A DNA stretch of 64,000 nt, taken from Deltaproteobacteria bacterium. GTDB lineage: Bacteria > Myxococcota_A > UBA9160 > SZUA-336. Every line of letters begins with the position of its first letter. Position 1 is the first letter of the stretch. The notes beneath the pieces were generated by a model. It did no database searches. It saw only the letters and a program-made list of their open reading frames with translations, and was not told where the DNA came from. A program made the position numbers and the translations under genes. Positions 1 through 7,919 of this stretch are shown piece by piece. The DNA is taken from NCBI GenBank assembly GCA_016875225.1, contig VGRW01000001.1:1-64000 (forward strand). Direction: 5' to 3'.

Positions 1-401
1 GCGTCGGCGCCCAGGCTCGCCCCCTCGGAGCCGCGGCCGAAGAGCATCCGCACCAGCTCTCCGTGATCCTCGGCAAAGCCGAGCAGGACCTCCGCGCGCG
101 CGCGAGCCGCGGGCTCGGGCTGCGCCTCGAGCGGATGGACCGCGACCTCGAGGCGTCGCTCGAGCTCCGCGAGCGCTTCGAAGACCAGCTCCCGGAAAAG
201 CTCGTTCTTGTCGTGGAAGTGCAGGTAGAACGTGCCGGAAGCCACGCCCGCGGCCTCGGCGATCTGATGGCTGGTGACGGCGTGAAGGCCGCGCTCCGCG
301 AAGAGCCTTCGGGCGCTGGCGCGCAGCCTCGAACGCGTCAGCGCACGCGCCCGGGCGCCCGCCCCGTTCCCCGATCGCTCGCGTCGCGCACTGACGTTCA
401 T
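1..401 (-). CDS. TetR/AcrR-family transcriptional regulator (partial, C-terminus off the window)
   Basis: Reading leftward from ATG at 399-401, the frame stays open to the window edge, so the C-terminus is missing. The N-terminal ~20 residues are basic and Ala/Gly-rich. They are followed by a TetR helix-turn-helix with the typical core ARRLFAERG, then QIAEAAGVASGTFYLHF and KNELF. About 133 residues are visible, which covers the DNA-binding domain and the first helices of the ligand domain. It is divergent from purE, and the 65-base gap holds repeated GCGGAG half-sites, so autoregulation is likely. The effector cannot be predicted. The family call is firm. Confidence 0.88.
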   Translation of the reverse strand, partial: MNVSARRERSGNGAGARARALTRSRLRASARRLFAERGLHAVTSHQIAEAAGVASGTFYLHFHDKNELFRELVFEALAELERRLEVAVHPLEAQPEPAARARAEVLLGFAEDHGELVRMLFGRGSEGASLGAD

Positions 402-405
402 GTCA

Positions 406-438
406 GCGGAGGACGGTACCCTCCGCAAAGTTGCGGAG
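406..438. promoter_or_regulatory. Putative TetR operator: alternating GCGGAG/CTCCGC half-sites
   Basis: GCGGAGG at 406-412 and CCTCCGC at 420-426 form a perfect 7-base inverted repeat around a 7-base spacer. CTCCGC at 421-426 is then paired with GCGGAG at 433-438 across a 6-base spacer. The three half-sites fill the gap between the divergent TetR and purE starts, where a TetR dimer pair would repress its own promoter. Assignment to this regulator is inference. Confidence 0.5.
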
Positions 439-466
439 TCAAGGCTCCGTGCGCTTAGATCCACCG

Positions 467-991
467 ATGGAATCCGCACCGCCCACCGTGCTCTTGATCT
501 GCGGCAGCCCGAGCGACCTCGACCTGCTGCTCGAATGCGAGGAGGCGCTCGGCGAGCTCGAGATCGCCTCGACCGCGCGCGTGCTCTCCGCCCACCGCAC
601 GCCCGACGAGACGGCGGAGACGATCAAGAACGCCGAGAAGGAGGGGATCCGCGTGGTGATCGCGTTCGCGGGAATGTCCGCGGCGCTGGCCGGGGTCTCC
701 GCCGCGCACACGCTCCTGCCGGTGATCGGCGTCCCGTGCGCGAGCGGCCCGCTGCAGGGCTTCGACGCGGCGCTCTCCACGATGCAGATGCCTCCGGGAA
801 CGCCCGTCGCGGCAGTGGCCGTGAACGGCGCCCGCAATGCGGCGCTGCTAGCGGCGCGGATCCTCGCGCTTGGCGACCCCGGCCTGCGCGAGCGGCTCGC
901 GCGCCGCGCCTCGGCCGACCGCGGCCGCTACGCCCCGGCCGCGATCGATGCCGAACTCGCCAGGCGCCGCGCCTCGCGCAAGAAGCCGTAG
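467..991 (+). CDS. purE: PurE, N5-carboxyaminoimidazole ribonucleotide mutase / AIR carboxylase catalytic subunit
   Basis: This cytoplasmic enzyme of de novo purine synthesis forms 4-carboxy-5-aminoimidazole ribonucleotide. The 174-residue protein has the PurE landmarks in order: the N-terminal phosphate loop GSPSD, the catalytic-His segment SAHRTPDE, the AGMSAALAGVSAAHT stretch, PVIGVPC and NGARNAALLAARIL. Length is normal for the family. ATG 467 is used because the longer frame from 431 adds residues that do not look like PurE. GSPSD replaces the more usual GSxSD with Lys, Asp or Thr. No purK lies alongside, so class I versus class II cannot be decided from context. Confidence 0.9.
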   Translation: MESAPPTVLLICGSPSDLDLLLECEEALGELEIASTARVLSAHRTPDETAETIKNAEKEGIRVVIAFAGMSAALAGVSAAHTLLPVIGVPCASGPLQGFDAALSTMQMPPGTPVAAVAVNGARNAALLAARILALGDPGLRERLARRASADRGRYAPAAIDAELARRRASRKKP

Positions 992-1007
992 CCCGGCGGC
1001 GCAGCGA

Positions 1008-2243
1008 CTAGACGTCCTCGAGACCGAGCAGCTCCTCGACGGTCTGCCGGCGCCGGATCGGACGCGCGACGCCGTTTTCGAGCAGGATCTCGGGCGCGAG
1101 CGGACGCGTGTTGTAATTGCTGGCCTGCGACGCTCCGTACGCGCCCGCGTCGTGCAGCACCACGAAGTCGCCGACCGAAGCCGCTGGCAGCTCGCGCGGC
1201 ACCACCACCCCGCCCTCCTCCTGCGTGAAGACGTCGCCGGACTCGCAGAGCGGTCCGGCCACGACCGTCGGCTCGCTCGCGCCGCTCGCGCGGGTGCCGT
1301 CGGCGCGCAGGATCGAGATCTCGTGGTAGCTGCCGTACATGGCCGGCCGGATCAGATTGTCGAAGCCAGCGTCGACGACGAGGAAGCGAGTCGCCCCGAT
1401 CCGCTTCGCCGCGCGGATCTGCGCGACCAGCAGCCCCGCCTCGGCGACCAGGAACCGGCCCGGCTCGATCTCGAGCGAGAACAGGTGACCGACGCTCGCC
1501 TCGACCTTGCTCCGCGCCTCGTCCCAGAGCCGGTGCAGCGCGGCCGTGTCGAAGCGCGGCGCGTCGGCTTTGTACGGAATCGGCAGCCCGCCGCCGCCCG
1601 AGAGAGCGCGCACGTCGATCCGGAGCTCCCTCACCCTGGCGACCATGGCGTCGCAGACGCGGCCGAGATGTTCGAAGTCCGCCCCGGATCCGATGTGCAT
1701 GTGCAGGCCGACCAGATCGAGCCGGTGCTTCTCCACCGCGCGCAGCGCCTCGTCGAGACACTCGTGCCAGATTCCGTGCTTGCTCCAGGGTCCGCCGGTG
1801 TTCGTCTTGCGGCTGTGACCATGCCCGAAGCCCGGATTCACGCGCAGCCAGACCCGATGACCGGGCTTGCGTCGGCCCACCTGCTCCAGCATGTCCGTCG
1901 AGCCCGCGTTCACGGGAATGTCGCGGTCGATCACGCGATCGAGCGTCGCCTCGTCGATCAGGTCCGCCGTGTAGACCACGCCCGCGGGCTCGCCCACCCC
2001 GACGTATCCGGCGCGCAGCGCGCGGGCGATCTCGCCGTTCGAAACCGCGTCGACGAGCACGCCCTCGGCGCGCATCAGCCGGAGCAGATGGACGTTCGAG
2101 CAGGCCTTCTGCGCGTAGCGGATCACGTCGAAGCCGCGCAGCTCCGCGATCCGCGCGCGGATCACGGCGGCGTCGTACAGATAGAAGGGCGTCCCGTGCT
2201 CGCGGGCGAGGCGGACGCAGAGCTCTGGATCGACGCGTTTCAT
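1008..2243 (-). CDS. lysA: Diaminopimelate decarboxylase
   Basis: LysA converts meso-diaminopimelate to L-lysine with pyridoxal phosphate, the last step of lysine synthesis. The 411-aa protein has the PLP lysine K46 in YAQKACSN, close to the E. coli-type sequence rather than the YALKAN form. It also has HMHIGSG, the Gly-rich phosphate loop SGGGG, EIEPGR and the substrate-binding CESGD and GAYG motifs. The start MKRVDPEL at 2243 is chosen because the 17 extra upstream codons have no family resemblance. It is convergent with purE (16-base gap) and divergent from the aminotransferase gene, with only 38 bases between the starts, so the two share one promoter region. Confidence 0.93.
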   Translation of the reverse strand: MKRVDPELCVRLAREHGTPFYLYDAAVIRARIAELRGFDVIRYAQKACSNVHLLRLMRAEGVLVDAVSNGEIARALRAGYVGVGEPAGVVYTADLIDEATLDRVIDRDIPVNAGSTDMLEQVGRRKPGHRVWLRVNPGFGHGHSRKTNTGGPWSKHGIWHECLDEALRAVEKHRLDLVGLHMHIGSGADFEHLGRVCDAMVARVRELRIDVRALSGGGGLPIPYKADAPRFDTAALHRLWDEARSKVEASVGHLFSLEIEPGRFLVAEAGLLVAQIRAAKRIGATRFLVVDAGFDNLIRPAMYGSYHEISILRADGTRASGASEPTVVAGPLCESGDVFTQEEGGVVVPRELPAASVGDFVVLHDAGAYGASQASNYNTRPLAPEILLENGVARPIRRRQTVEELLGLEDV

Positions 2244-2281
2244 CGGCTCTCCGCTGTTCCTCGTGCCATGATAGCAGCGCC

Positions 2282-3601
2282 ATGACGGCCGCATCCCTCG
2301 GCGAGCTCGATCGCGCCTGGCTCCATCCGTTCACGTCGATCGCGGAGCACGAAGCGCATCCCGGCCTGGTTCTGGTCGAGGGCCGCGGCTGCCGCGTGCG
2401 CGACACGGAGGGCCGCTGGTACCTCGACGCGATGGCGGGCCTCTGGTGCGTGAACGCCGGATATGGCCGCGAAGAGATCGCCGACGCGATCGCCGCACAG
2501 GCGCGGCGCCTGCCCTACTACCACGGGTTCGCGGGCGCCTCGAACGAGCCGGCGATCCGACTCGCCGCGCGCCTCCGCGAGCTCGCTCCGATGCCGAATG
2601 CGCAGGTCTTCTTCGCCAGCTCCGGATCGGAGTCGAACGACTCGCAGATCAAGCTGATCTGGCACTACAACAATCTGCTTTTTCGGCCGGCGAAGAAGAA
2701 GCTGATCGCGCGCTCGCGCGGCTATCACGGGACGACGCTCGGCGCCTCGTCGCTCACCGGGCTGCCGTACGTGCACGCGCGCTTCGACCTGCCGCTCTCG
2801 AAGCTATTCCAGCACGTCTCGCCCGCGCACTGGCCCGCCGGCGCGGATCCGCAGGAGAGCGAAGACGAATGCGCCGAGCGCCTCGCGCAGGAGCTCGAGC
2901 TCGCGATCCTGCGCGAGGGACCGGAGACCGTCGCGGCGTTCTTCGCGGAGCCCGTGATGGGAGCCGGCGGCGTGCTGCTGCCGCCGCAGCGCTACTTCGA
3001 GAGGATCCAGCCGGTGCTTCGCCGCCACGACGTGCTGCTCGTCGCCGACGAGGTGATCTGCGGCTTCGGCCGGCTCGGGCGCTGGTTCGGATCGCAGCGC
3101 TACGGGATCGAGCCGGACTTGATCACGGTGGCGAAGGGCCTCACCAGCGGATACGTGCCGATGTCCGCGTGTCTGATCTCGGAGCCGATCCACGAGGTGC
3201 TTCGCGGGGCGTCCCGCGAGGTCGGCCCGTTCGCGCACGGCTACACCTATTCGGGTCACCCGGTCGCCGCTGCGGCGGCTCTCGCCAACCTGGACGTCCT
3301 CGAGCGCGAGGGCCTGGTCGAGCGCGCGGACCGCGTCGGCGCGCTCCTGCAGACCCGGCTCCGCGGGCGCTGCGCGGGCCACCCGAGGCTCCGCGACGTT
3401 CGCGGCGTCGGCTTGATCGCCGCGCTCGAACCCCGCGCCGCCGACGACGCGAAACGGCTCGCAGCCCTGCTCCTGGCCGATGGCGTGATCGCGCGGGTCG
3501 TGGCCGGCAGCGTCGCCCTGGCGCCGCCCCTGATCCTCGCCGAGAACGAGGTCGAGGAGCTGGTCGGCGCGCTCTCTCGCGCGCTCGACGCGCTCGACTA
3601 G
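2282..3601 (+). CDS. Class III (omega) aminotransferase
   Basis: This PLP-dependent fold-type I transaminase moves amino groups between a terminal amine or amino acid and a keto acid such as pyruvate. It has 439 residues, the usual length. Visible features are DAMAGLWCVNAGYG, SSGSESND (PLP phosphate), YHGTTLGA, the PLP-ring Asp D256 in VADEVICGFGR, and Lys285 in TVAKGLTSGYVP. The sequence type is that of omega-amino acid:pyruvate and diamine/beta-alanine transaminases, but the substrate cannot be fixed. It is divergent from lysA and may be cotranscribed with the Nudix gene, which starts 13 bases later. Confidence 0.88.
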   Translation: MTAASLGELDRAWLHPFTSIAEHEAHPGLVLVEGRGCRVRDTEGRWYLDAMAGLWCVNAGYGREEIADAIAAQARRLPYYHGFAGASNEPAIRLAARLRELAPMPNAQVFFASSGSESNDSQIKLIWHYNNLLFRPAKKKLIARSRGYHGTTLGASSLTGLPYVHARFDLPLSKLFQHVSPAHWPAGADPQESEDECAERLAQELELAILREGPETVAAFFAEPVMGAGGVLLPPQRYFERIQPVLRRHDVLLVADEVICGFGRLGRWFGSQRYGIEPDLITVAKGLTSGYVPMSACLISEPIHEVLRGASREVGPFAHGYTYSGHPVAAAAALANLDVLEREGLVERADRVGALLQTRLRGRCAGHPRLRDVRGVGLIAALEPRAADDAKRLAALLLADGVIARVVAGSVALAPPLILAENEVEELVGALSRALDALD

Positions 3602-3614
3602 GCTCGGACTCCAA

Positions 3615-4190
3615 TTGCACCGCCGACCGCTGCTCGACCTGCTCGAACGCTACCTGGTGCAGTATCCCGAGGAGCGCATCGGCGTGGATCACGTCCGGCA
3701 GTTCGTGCGCGCGAATCCCGATTGCTTCGAGCGGTCCTGCGTCGACGGCCACCTGACCGCCTCGGCCTGGATCGTCTCGCACGACCGGCGCCGCTTCCTG
3801 CTCGCCCACCACCGCAAGCTCGGACGCTGGCTGCAGCTCGGCGGGCACGCCGATGGCGACACCGATCTCGTCGCGGTCGCCCTGCGCGAGGCGCGCGAGG
3901 AGTCGGGAATGGACGAGTTCGAAGTCGTGCGGCCAGGCGGGCTCGCGCTTCCGCTCGATCTCGACGTGCACCGGATTCCGGCGCGTGGAGAGGAGCCCGA
4001 GCACCTGCACCACGATTTCCGCTTCCTGCTCGTCGCCGCGAGCGATCAGGAGCTTCGCGTCTCGAGCGAGTCGAACGACCTGCGTTGGTTCGCGCGCGAG
4101 CGCGCCGCCGAGCTGCTCGGCGAGGAGAGCCTGTTGCGCATGGAGCGAAAGGCCGAGCGTTTGCTCGCTCCGGCGACTCGTATTACGTGA
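3615..4190 (+). CDS. Nudix hydrolase
   Basis: A 191-aa protein with a Nudix box near residues 76-99, reading GGHADGDTD followed by REAREESG. It would hydrolyse a nucleoside diphosphate linked to another group. The catalytic REAxEE part is intact, but the first Glu of the GX5E half is replaced, with T and D residues there. This variant belongs to a Nudix subgroup with an N-terminal helical extension (residues 1-45). The start is TTG at 3615, with no better downstream start that keeps the N-terminal helix. Substrate is unknown. Confidence 0.8.
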   Translation: MHRRPLLDLLERYLVQYPEERIGVDHVRQFVRANPDCFERSCVDGHLTASAWIVSHDRRRFLLAHHRKLGRWLQLGGHADGDTDLVAVALREAREESGMDEFEVVRPGGLALPLDLDVHRIPARGEEPEHLHHDFRFLLVAASDQELRVSSESNDLRWFARERAAELLGEESLLRMERKAERLLAPATRIT

Positions 4191-4219
4191 GTTGTCTGCA
4201 CCGGACGCTCAGCGTAATA
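4181..4219. promoter_or_regulatory. Inverted repeat upstream of the PaaX-type regulator
   Basis: TATTACG at 4181-4187 and CGTAATA at 4213-4219 are perfect 7-base inverted arms separated by 25 bases. They lie just before the GTG start (4230) of the PaaX-family gene and overlap the 3' end of the Nudix gene. Two turns of the helix separate the arm centres roughly as expected for two repressor half-sites. An autoregulatory operator is inferred, not shown. Confidence 0.4.
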
Positions 4220-4229
4220 TGAGGGCTCC

Positions 4230-5105
4230 GTGGAGCCGAGCGCCAAGAGCCTGATTCTCGACCTGTTGCAGACGCTGCGTGGGCGCTCGATGTCGGTGCG
4301 AGCGCTGGTCGAGGCCGGCGCGCTCTTCGGTCTGGCAGAGAACGGCGTGCGAGTGGCGCTCGCTCGTCTGCTCGCGCGTGGGCTGGTCGAGCGCGACGAG
4401 CCCGGGTCCTACCGCCTGGCGGCGGGAGCGCAGCCGGTCTCGCGCCGGGTCGGCGGCTGGTCGAGCGCCGACGCGCGAACGCTGCGCTGGAGCGGCGGCT
4501 GGGTCGGAGTGCTCGTGCACGGACTGCCTCGGGCCGACCGCCGCGGCCGCCGCAGCGACGCTCGCGCGCTGGCGTTCCTGGGCTTCGCGGAGCTCGATCC
4601 CGGCCTTCTGATCCGGCCCGACAACTTGCGTGGCGGGGTCGCGCAGACCCGGCAAGAGCTGCACGAGCTCGGTCTCGCGATCGAGGCGCGCGTCTTCGGC
4701 CTCGGCTCGCTCGACGAGAGCGGCGAAGCCCGGGCAAGACGGCTCTGGAGCGGCGCCGCGATCTCCCGCGCGCACCGGACCGCGCTCGTCGAGCTCGAGC
4801 GCAGCGCTTCGCGCCTGCCCCGACTCCCGCGCCGAGCGGCGATGGTCGAGACCTTCCTCGTCGGCGGCCGCGCGATCCGGCAGATCGCACTCGACCCGCG
4901 CCTGCCCGACGCGATCGCGCCCGAGGCCGAGTATCGGGCGCTCGTCGCGGCGATGCGCGAATACGACCACGCCGGGCGCGAGTACTGGAGCGACTTCATG
5001 CGCGATCACGGCGCTCCGCACCGCAGCTCGCCGGTGAACCTGGCCGGACTCTCCGGTCAGGCGCGCGCGGCCGCGCTCGGAGCGGCTTCGAGGAGCCTGG
5101 CATGA
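4230..5105 (+). CDS. PaaX-family transcriptional regulator
   Basis: A 291-aa protein with the three-part PaaX layout. An N-terminal winged helix (about residues 5-70, SAKSLILDLLQTLRGRSMSV ... VALARLLARGLVERDEPGSY) is followed by a central Cas2-like domain (RADRRGRRSDARALAFLGFAEL...) and a C-terminal helical domain (YDHAGREYWSDFMR). PaaX represses phenylacetyl-CoA catabolism, but none of those genes is present here, so the ligand is probably another acyl-CoA. Its TGA overlaps the ATG of the desaturase gene (ATGA), which implies coupled expression. A 7-base inverted repeat lies just upstream. Confidence 0.82.
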   Translation: MEPSAKSLILDLLQTLRGRSMSVRALVEAGALFGLAENGVRVALARLLARGLVERDEPGSYRLAAGAQPVSRRVGGWSSADARTLRWSGGWVGVLVHGLPRADRRGRRSDARALAFLGFAELDPGLLIRPDNLRGGVAQTRQELHELGLAIEARVFGLGSLDESGEARARRLWSGAAISRAHRTALVELERSASRLPRLPRRAAMVETFLVGGRAIRQIALDPRLPDAIAPEAEYRALVAAMREYDHAGREYWSDFMRDHGAPHRSSPVNLAGLSGQARAAALGAASRSLA

Positions 5106-6073
5106 GCACGACGACCGGCGACGCGGAAGCGTGGAACTGGAGCGACGCGCTCTCCGCGGAGGAGCGACGCGATCTGCTCGAGGTGGACGACCTGCACGGA
5201 GCACTCTCGCTCGCCGCGAACTGGGGGCTCGTCTTCGCAGCGATGGCGCTGGTGGCCTGGACGCCGAATCCGCTCACGATCCTGCTCGCGCTCTTCGTGA
5301 TCGGCGCGCGCCAGCTGGGGTTCGCGATCCTGATGCACGACGCCGCGCACCGGGTTCTGTTTCGGAAGCGCTCCTTGAACGACTGGGCCGGGAACTGGCT
5401 GGCGGCGTATCCGATCTGGGCGGAGGTCGAGCCGTACCGCCGCTATCACCTGCTGCACCACGCGCACACCGGAACCGAGAAGGATCCGGATCTCGGGCTG
5501 GTCACGCCGTTCCCGATCACCCGCGCGAGCTTCGCGCGCAAGGTCTTTCGCGACCTGTCTGGGCAGACCGGCTATTCGCAGGCGAGAGCGGTGTTCCTGC
5601 GCGACATCGGCCGCGCCGGCGGACGCTCGCAGCGCAATCAGGGCATGAGCCGCGGAGAGCAGCCCGACGTAGGCTGGCACAAGCTCGCCCCGGTCGCCGT
5701 CACGAACCTCGCGCTCTTCGCGATCCTCGCGCTCGCGGGGCATCCCGCGCTGTACCTGCTCTGGGTCGTCGCGTGGCTCACCACGAATCGCCTGTTCACG
5801 CGCATCCGCTCGATCGCAGAGCACGCGCTCACGCCGGATGCGACCGACCCGCTGAACAACACCCGCACCACGCTCGCCTCGGCCTGGGAGCGCCTCTTCT
5901 TCGCGCCCAACCGGGTGAACTTCCACCTCGAGCACCATCTGATCATGACGGTCCCGCACTACAAGCTGCCGCGCTTCCACCGTCTTCTGCGCGAGCGCGG
6001 AGTGCTCGAGCGAGCGTGCGTGGCGAACGGCTACGCGGGAGTGCTCTTGGCGGCGACCTCGCGCTCGGACTAG
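5102..6073 (+). CDS. Membrane fatty acid desaturase/hydroxylase
   Basis: This integral-membrane di-iron desaturase would introduce a double bond into an acyl chain. All three histidine boxes are present in the 323-aa protein: HDAAH (79-83), HLLHHAH (116-122) and HLEHH (275-279). Hydrophobic spans lie around residues 37-78 and 195-226. The sequence is of the FA_desaturase type that acts on lipids or carotenoid-like substrates. It is translationally coupled to the PaaX-type regulator upstream, which suggests acyl-CoA-responsive control of membrane lipid saturation. Redox partner and regioselectivity are not visible. Confidence 0.87.
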   Translation: MSTTTGDAEAWNWSDALSAEERRDLLEVDDLHGALSLAANWGLVFAAMALVAWTPNPLTILLALFVIGARQLGFAILMHDAAHRVLFRKRSLNDWAGNWLAAYPIWAEVEPYRRYHLLHHAHTGTEKDPDLGLVTPFPITRASFARKVFRDLSGQTGYSQARAVFLRDIGRAGGRSQRNQGMSRGEQPDVGWHKLAPVAVTNLALFAILALAGHPALYLLWVVAWLTTNRLFTRIRSIAEHALTPDATDPLNNTRTTLASAWERLFFAPNRVNFHLEHHLIMTVPHYKLPRFHRLLRERGVLERACVANGYAGVLLAATSRSD

Positions 6074-6090
6074 GCGTGTATGCTTCGCGG

Positions 6091-6495
6091 ATGGACTCCG
6101 CGAGAAAGCCGATCCCGAGCCGGCCGAAGTCGAAGGACGAGTACCGGTCGGCGGTCCTCGCCCAGGTCGAGGCCGACGACTGGGTCACGTTCGCCGCGCT
6201 GCACAAGCGCCTGGCGGGCGACTCGCGCGAGCCGACCGAGATCGTGCTGCCCGGAAACCGCGTGATCTGGACCGGGATGCCGCGCGAGCTCTTCGACGCC
6301 ATCCTCGAGCTTCTCGACGAGGGACGTCTGGCGGCCAAGCCCGTACACCACTCGGCGTACCGCAGGGACGGCCGGGTGCTGGCGCTGCCGGTCGAGAAGG
6401 CGATTCCGCCCGACGGCCACGCCGAGCCGCACTGGTTTCCGGTCGCGCTGCGCCCGATGGCGGCGGTGCTCGCCGAAGAGTCCGATCCCGCCTAG
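6091..6495 (+). CDS. Conserved-looking hypothetical protein, 134 aa
   Basis: ATG 6091 follows the desaturase stop by 17 bases, so it is probably in the same transcript. The protein is soluble and charged, with no signal peptide or membrane segment. The N-terminal half (KSKDEYRSAVLAQVEADDW) looks helical. The middle segment, with TEIVLPGNRVIWTGMP, FDAILELLDEGRL and KPVHHSAY, could be a small winged-helix-like fold. I recognise no family or catalytic motif. Confidence 0.6.
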   Translation: MDSARKPIPSRPKSKDEYRSAVLAQVEADDWVTFAALHKRLAGDSREPTEIVLPGNRVIWTGMPRELFDAILELLDEGRLAAKPVHHSAYRRDGRVLALPVEKAIPPDGHAEPHWFPVALRPMAAVLAEESDPA

Positions 6496-6502
6496 CGCAG
6501 CT

Positions 6503-7903
6503 TCAGACCGTCTGGCTGAAGAGCGGCTTCGAAGCCGAGCGCTGCTCCGCCAGGTAGGCGTCGAAGACCATCGCGACGTTGCGCAGCACCAGGCGCCCGA
6601 GCGGAGTCACGCGCAGCCCGCCCTCGGGCTCGAGCTCGACGAGCTCGTCGGAAACGAAGGGCTCGAGCGCGGCCCGCTCGGAAGCGAAGCGGTTGGCGAA
6701 GTCCGTCCCGAAGCGCGCGCGCCACTCGGCCGCGCGGACCTCTCCGTGGCACATGATCTCGCCGATCACCCAGCGCCGCTCGAGATCGTCGGGCGTGAGC
6801 CGGTGGCCGCGCAGCGTCGCGAGCCGGCCGGCGTCGACGGCCTCGTGCCAGGGCTCGAGCTCGCGGACGGACTGCGCGTAGCTCCTGGAGAGCTCGCTGA
6901 TCGAGCTCGGGCCCAGGCCGATCAGATCCACGCCCGCGCGCGTGGTGTAGCCCATGAAGTTGCGCCGCAGCGTGCGCTCGCGCACGGCTCTGGCGAGCTC
7001 GTCGTCGGGTCGCGCGAAGTGATCCATGCCGATGTACTCGTAGCCGGCCTCGAGCAGGCGGCGGATCGCGCCGAGCTGAAGGCGCAGGCGAAGCGAGGGC
7101 GCCGGCAGATCCTTGCTCTCGAAGCCTCTCTGCTGCTTCGCGACCCAGGTCACGTGCGCATAGGCGTAGAGCGCGATCCGATCGGGGGCGATCGCGATCA
7201 CCTCGTCGAGCGTGCGCTCGGTCGACTCGAGCGTCTGGAACGGAAGCCCGTAGATCAGGTCGAGGTTCACGCTCTCGAAGCCGCTGGCCCGCGCGCGCTC
7301 GACGAGTCTCCCCGTCATCTCGGGGCTCTGCTCGCGGTGGATCGCCGTCTGCACGCGTGGCTCGAAATCCTGCACACCGAGCGAGATGCGGTTGAATCCG
7401 CACTCGCGCAGCGCGTCGATGTGCGCGTCGCTGGTCACGCGCGGATCGACCTCGAGCGAGATCTCCGCGCCCGGCACGGCCGGAAACGCGTCGTTCACCG
7501 CGCGAAACAACCGCTTCACCTGCGCGGGGTCGAGGTGCGTCGGCGTGCCGCCGCCCCAGTGGTGCTGCACGACCGGGCGTTCTTGCGCAAGCGCGGCGCG
7601 CACGCGGCCGATCTCGCGCTCGATCGTGTCGAGGTAGCGCGCCGGCGGCTCGGACTTGCGCGTGATCACGCGATTGCACGCGCAGAAATGACAGAGGCTG
7701 CGGCAGAACGGCACGTGCACGTAGACCGACAGGTCCGCTCCGCTCGCGCTCGAAGCCAGGTCGGCCTCGAAGTCCGCGGCTCCGTAGGCGTCGGACCAGG
7801 TGGGAGCGGTGGGGTAGCTGGTGTAACGCGGCCCGCTTCCCGCGTAGCGCAACAGGATGGCCTCGGCTCGCTCCGGATCGAGCTCGATGGTTGGACGGGT
7901 CAA
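6503..7903 (-). CDS. hemN: Oxygen-independent coproporphyrinogen III dehydrogenase HemN
   Basis: This radical-SAM enzyme of heme biosynthesis decarboxylates coproporphyrinogen III to protoporphyrinogen IX without oxygen. The 466-aa protein has the HemN start (YTSYPTA), then CRSLCHFCAC. Cys67, Cys71 and Cys74 bind the 4Fe-4S cluster, and the extra Cys76 is typical of true HemN rather than HemW. GGGTPTHL, the SAM-binding region and the full-length HemN C-terminal domain are present. The start is TTG 7903, as no ATG fits. It is convergent with the 134-aa gene. Anaerobic-capable heme synthesis fits the heme-rich respiratory operon nearby. Confidence 0.92.
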   Translation of the reverse strand: MTRPTIELDPERAEAILLRYAGSGPRYTSYPTAPTWSDAYGAADFEADLASSASGADLSVYVHVPFCRSLCHFCACNRVITRKSEPPARYLDTIEREIGRVRAALAQERPVVQHHWGGGTPTHLDPAQVKRLFRAVNDAFPAVPGAEISLEVDPRVTSDAHIDALRECGFNRISLGVQDFEPRVQTAIHREQSPEMTGRLVERARASGFESVNLDLIYGLPFQTLESTERTLDEVIAIAPDRIALYAYAHVTWVAKQQRGFESKDLPAPSLRLRLQLGAIRRLLEAGYEYIGMDHFARPDDELARAVRERTLRRNFMGYTTRAGVDLIGLGPSSISELSRSYAQSVRELEPWHEAVDAGRLATLRGHRLTPDDLERRWVIGEIMCHGEVRAAEWRARFGTDFANRFASERAALEPFVSDELVELEPEGGLRVTPLGRLVLRNVAMVFDAYLAEQRSASKPLFSQTV

Positions 7904-7919
7904 GTCGCGCGCGGCTCCG

